Shown one piece after another: positions 6,419 through 7,694 of a stretch of DNA of 7,694 nucleotides. Source of the DNA: Beijerinckiaceae bacterium. GTDB taxonomy: Bacteria > Pseudomonadota > Alphaproteobacteria > Rhizobiales > Beijerinckiaceae. Both the position numbers and the translations under genes were made by a program. The notes under the pieces were generated by a model that worked only from the letters and a program-made list of their open reading frames with translations, was not told the DNA's origin and did not search any database. Within the stretch, counting starts at the first letter, position 1; the number at the start of each line of letters is the position of its first letter. The stretch covers positions 1 through 7,694 of the forward strand of contig CANGOK010000158.1 in assembly GCA_947455285.1 (NCBI GenBank), in the 5' to 3' direction.

Positions 6419-6440
6419 CACAATACGGGGAGGTATTGTG
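6419..6440 (+). promoter_or_regulatory. hairpin framing the Shine-Dalgarno and start codon of the Rieske oxygenase
   Basis: CACAATAC (6419-6426) and GTATTGTG (6433-6440) are perfect 8-bp inverted repeats around the 6-nt loop GGGGAG. The loop is the Shine-Dalgarno (GGGGAGG, 6427-6433), and the last three bases of the right arm are the GTG start codon (6438-6440). As RNA the start codon would be base-paired and the Shine-Dalgarno exposed only in a tight loop. As DNA it could be a dimeric regulator site. Confidence 0.5.
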
Positions 6441-7688
6441 ACTGAGGTTTCTTTCGCCAAGGACGACGCGCAATTCATCTGGCCTGGCGAAGATACGTCG
6501 CGCGCGCCTTACTGGGTCTACACCGATCCAAAGGTCTATGCGCTGGAGCAAAAGAGGCTGTTTCAGGGTCCGGTCTGGAACTTCCTCGGCCTCGACATCG
6601 AGATCCCCAACCCCGGCGATTACAAGACCACCTTCGTCGGCGACGCGCCGATCATCATGGTCCGCACCATGGACGGGAGCATCAATGCGCTGATGAACCG
6701 TTGCTCTCACAAGGGCTCGCTCATCTGCTACAAGCCGCGCGGCAATGTGCGCGAGCTGACCTGCGTCTATCACAACTGGACCTTCGACCTCGAAGGCAAG
6801 CTGACCGGCGTCGCCTTCCGCAAGGGCGTGGGTGGTAAGGGGGGCGTGGGGGCTGAGTTTGACGCTAATGACCACAACCTTGTGCGGCTAGGCGTCGAGA
6901 CCTATCGCGGCCTCGTCTTCGGTTCCTTCTCACAGGAGACGCCCAACTTCCGCGACTATATCGGCGCCGAACTCATCGCATCGATCGACCGCGTGTTCAT
7001 AAAACCGCTGAAGGTGCTCGGCTATCACAGCCAGATGCTGCCGAATAACTGGAAGCTCTATGCGGAGAACAACAAGGACTCCTATCACGCGAGCCTTCTG
7101 CACGTGTTCCACAACACATTCGGCGTGGTGCGTCCCAACATGGGCGGCGGCATCAAGCTGAGCGAGAACGGTTGGCACCACCTGAGCTATACCGAGCGCA
7201 CGCCGCCCAATGATGACGAGACGGGCCGCGAGAAGGTCCGCTCGCTCAAGGAGCAATACAAGCTGCATGATTCCGCGATGATGGAGCATCGGCTGGAGCT
7301 GGGCGATCTCGTCACCAACTCCATCCAGACCATCTTCCCCAATCTCGTGGTGCAACAAATTCTCAACTGCCTCGCGGTGCGCCAACTCATCCCGCGCGGC
7401 GTCGATTCAAGCGAGCTCGTCTGGACCGTGCTCGGCTTTGAAGACGACACGCCTGACATGCTCGAACTGCGCTTGCAGGCGAACAATCTCGTTGGCCCCG
7501 CCGGCTTCATCTCCATGGAGGACGGCTGCGTTGGCGGCTTCGTCCAGCGCGCGGCGAAGGGCGATCCTGACGGCCAGACCATCATGCCCATGGGCGGGCG
7601 CGCCATTGAGCCGAGCGCCGGATCGCGCGTCACCGAATCCGCCGTGCGCGGATTCTGGAAGGGCTGGCGCGAATGTATGAAGATCTGA
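6438..7688 (+). CDS. aromatic-ring-hydroxylating Rieske oxygenase, large (alpha) subunit
   Basis: This 416-residue protein is the catalytic subunit of a Rieske non-haem iron oxygenase. The Rieske [2Fe-2S] ligands are Cys89-x-His91 and, after 17 residues, Cys109-x2-His112. The mononuclear iron site is His217 and His222 in DSYHASLLH with Asp362 in SMED; the bridging Asp214 that connects the two centres between subunits is present. Segments such as IPNPGDYKTTFVGDAP, NNWKLYAENNKDSYHAS, LVGPAGFISMED and the end RGFWKGWRECM resemble large subunits of anthranilate dioxygenase (AndAc), salicylate 5-hydroxylase and terephthalate dioxygenase, so an aromatic carboxylate substrate is likely (inference from remembered family features). 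The GTG at 6438 was chosen because GGGGAGG lies 4 nt before it; the frame is open back to a TTG at 6405 that has no Shine-Dalgarno. The small subunit and electron-transfer partners must lie downstream, outside the window. Confidence 0.94.
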   Translation: MTEVSFAKDDAQFIWPGEDTSRAPYWVYTDPKVYALEQKRLFQGPVWNFLGLDIEIPNPGDYKTTFVGDAPIIMVRTMDGSINALMNRCSHKGSLICYKPRGNVRELTCVYHNWTFDLEGKLTGVAFRKGVGGKGGVGAEFDANDHNLVRLGVETYRGLVFGSFSQETPNFRDYIGAELIASIDRVFIKPLKVLGYHSQMLPNNWKLYAENNKDSYHASLLHVFHNTFGVVRPNMGGGIKLSENGWHHLSYTERTPPNDDETGREKVRSLKEQYKLHDSAMMEHRLELGDLVTNSIQTIFPNLVVQQILNCLAVRQLIPRGVDSSELVWTVLGFEDDTPDMLELRLQANNLVGPAGFISMEDGCVGGFVQRAAKGDPDGQTIMPMGGRAIEPSAGSRVTESAVRGFWKGWRECMKI

Positions 7689-7694
7689 CATGGG

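Larger units (their letters stand above)
6104..6437. other. 334-nt divergent regulatory region of the catabolic cluster
   Basis: No gene is supported here. It must contain the promoters for both directions. From the left it holds ~170 nt of mixed sequence upstream of the class II aldolase gene, then a strongly AT-rich block at about 6286-6324, then a GC-rich set of inverted repeats (6343-6388), then the oxygenase leader with its structured start. The AT-rich block is the most likely place for both promoters, but no -35/-10 pair with good spacing stood out. Confidence 0.6.

Noticed and set aside
6204..6875. Minus-strand frame overlapping the divergent region and the oxygenase 5' part
   Set aside because: It would lie antisense to the Rieske domain, includes the AT-rich promoter block and shows no domain. 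It is not a missing regulator gene.
7690..7694. ATG right after the oxygenase stop as the start of the next gene
   Set aside because: Only five bases are visible and no clear Shine-Dalgarno is seen, so a coding start cannot be supported.
1..7694. CRISPR array, insertion sequence, toxin-antitoxin or phage-defence genes
   Set aside because: No regularly spaced repeats, transposase, small paired genes or defence domains were seen on either strand.

Overview
The window looks like a GC-rich alphaproteobacterial chromosome, most plausibly of the Hyphomicrobiales (Rhizobiales) type. The reasons are the GC-rich codon use of most genes, the enzyme families present (Zn-dependent ADH, AndAc/TphA2-like Rieske oxygenase, class II aldolase plus Amidohydro_2 pair) and a CCA-encoding tRNA-Ser. 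No species can be named from the sequence alone.

Layout. Positions 1-459 (+) hold the C-terminal part of a D-2-hydroxyacid dehydrogenase, cut by the window edge. It converges, with a 3-nt gap, on a zinc alcohol dehydrogenase at 463-1440 (-). A tRNA-Ser(UGA) follows at 1504-1593 (+). A 354-nt non-coding stretch carries a candidate promoter/operator and leads to an animal-type haem peroxidase at 1948-4014 (+). This peroxidase has a degenerate RTX-like C-terminus and is probably exported by a type I secretion system. Its coding sequence is visibly more AT-rich than its neighbours. A hairpin at 4032-4063 sits between it and the convergent minus-strand pair.

The right half is a divergent catabolic cluster. 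A class II aldolase/adducin-family protein (5366-6103, -) and an Amidohydro_2-family metal enzyme (4074-5315, -) form a two-gene unit. A Rieske non-haem iron oxygenase large subunit (6438-7688, +) points the other way. The 334-nt divergent region (6104-6437) holds an AT-rich block, competing inverted repeats, and a perfect 8-bp inverted repeat that frames the oxygenase Shine-Dalgarno sequence and includes its GTG start.

Working model (inference): the oxygenase hydroxylates an aromatic carboxylic acid of the anthranilate, salicylate or phthalate class. One or both minus-strand enzymes would then act on the product, possibly as non-oxidative decarboxylases. The reductase, ferredoxin and small subunit would lie outside the window. 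No CRISPR array, insertion sequence, phage gene or defence system was seen. The most interesting items are the uncharacterised aromatic-acid cluster, the structured oxygenase translation start, and the compositionally distinct secreted peroxidase beside the tRNA gene.
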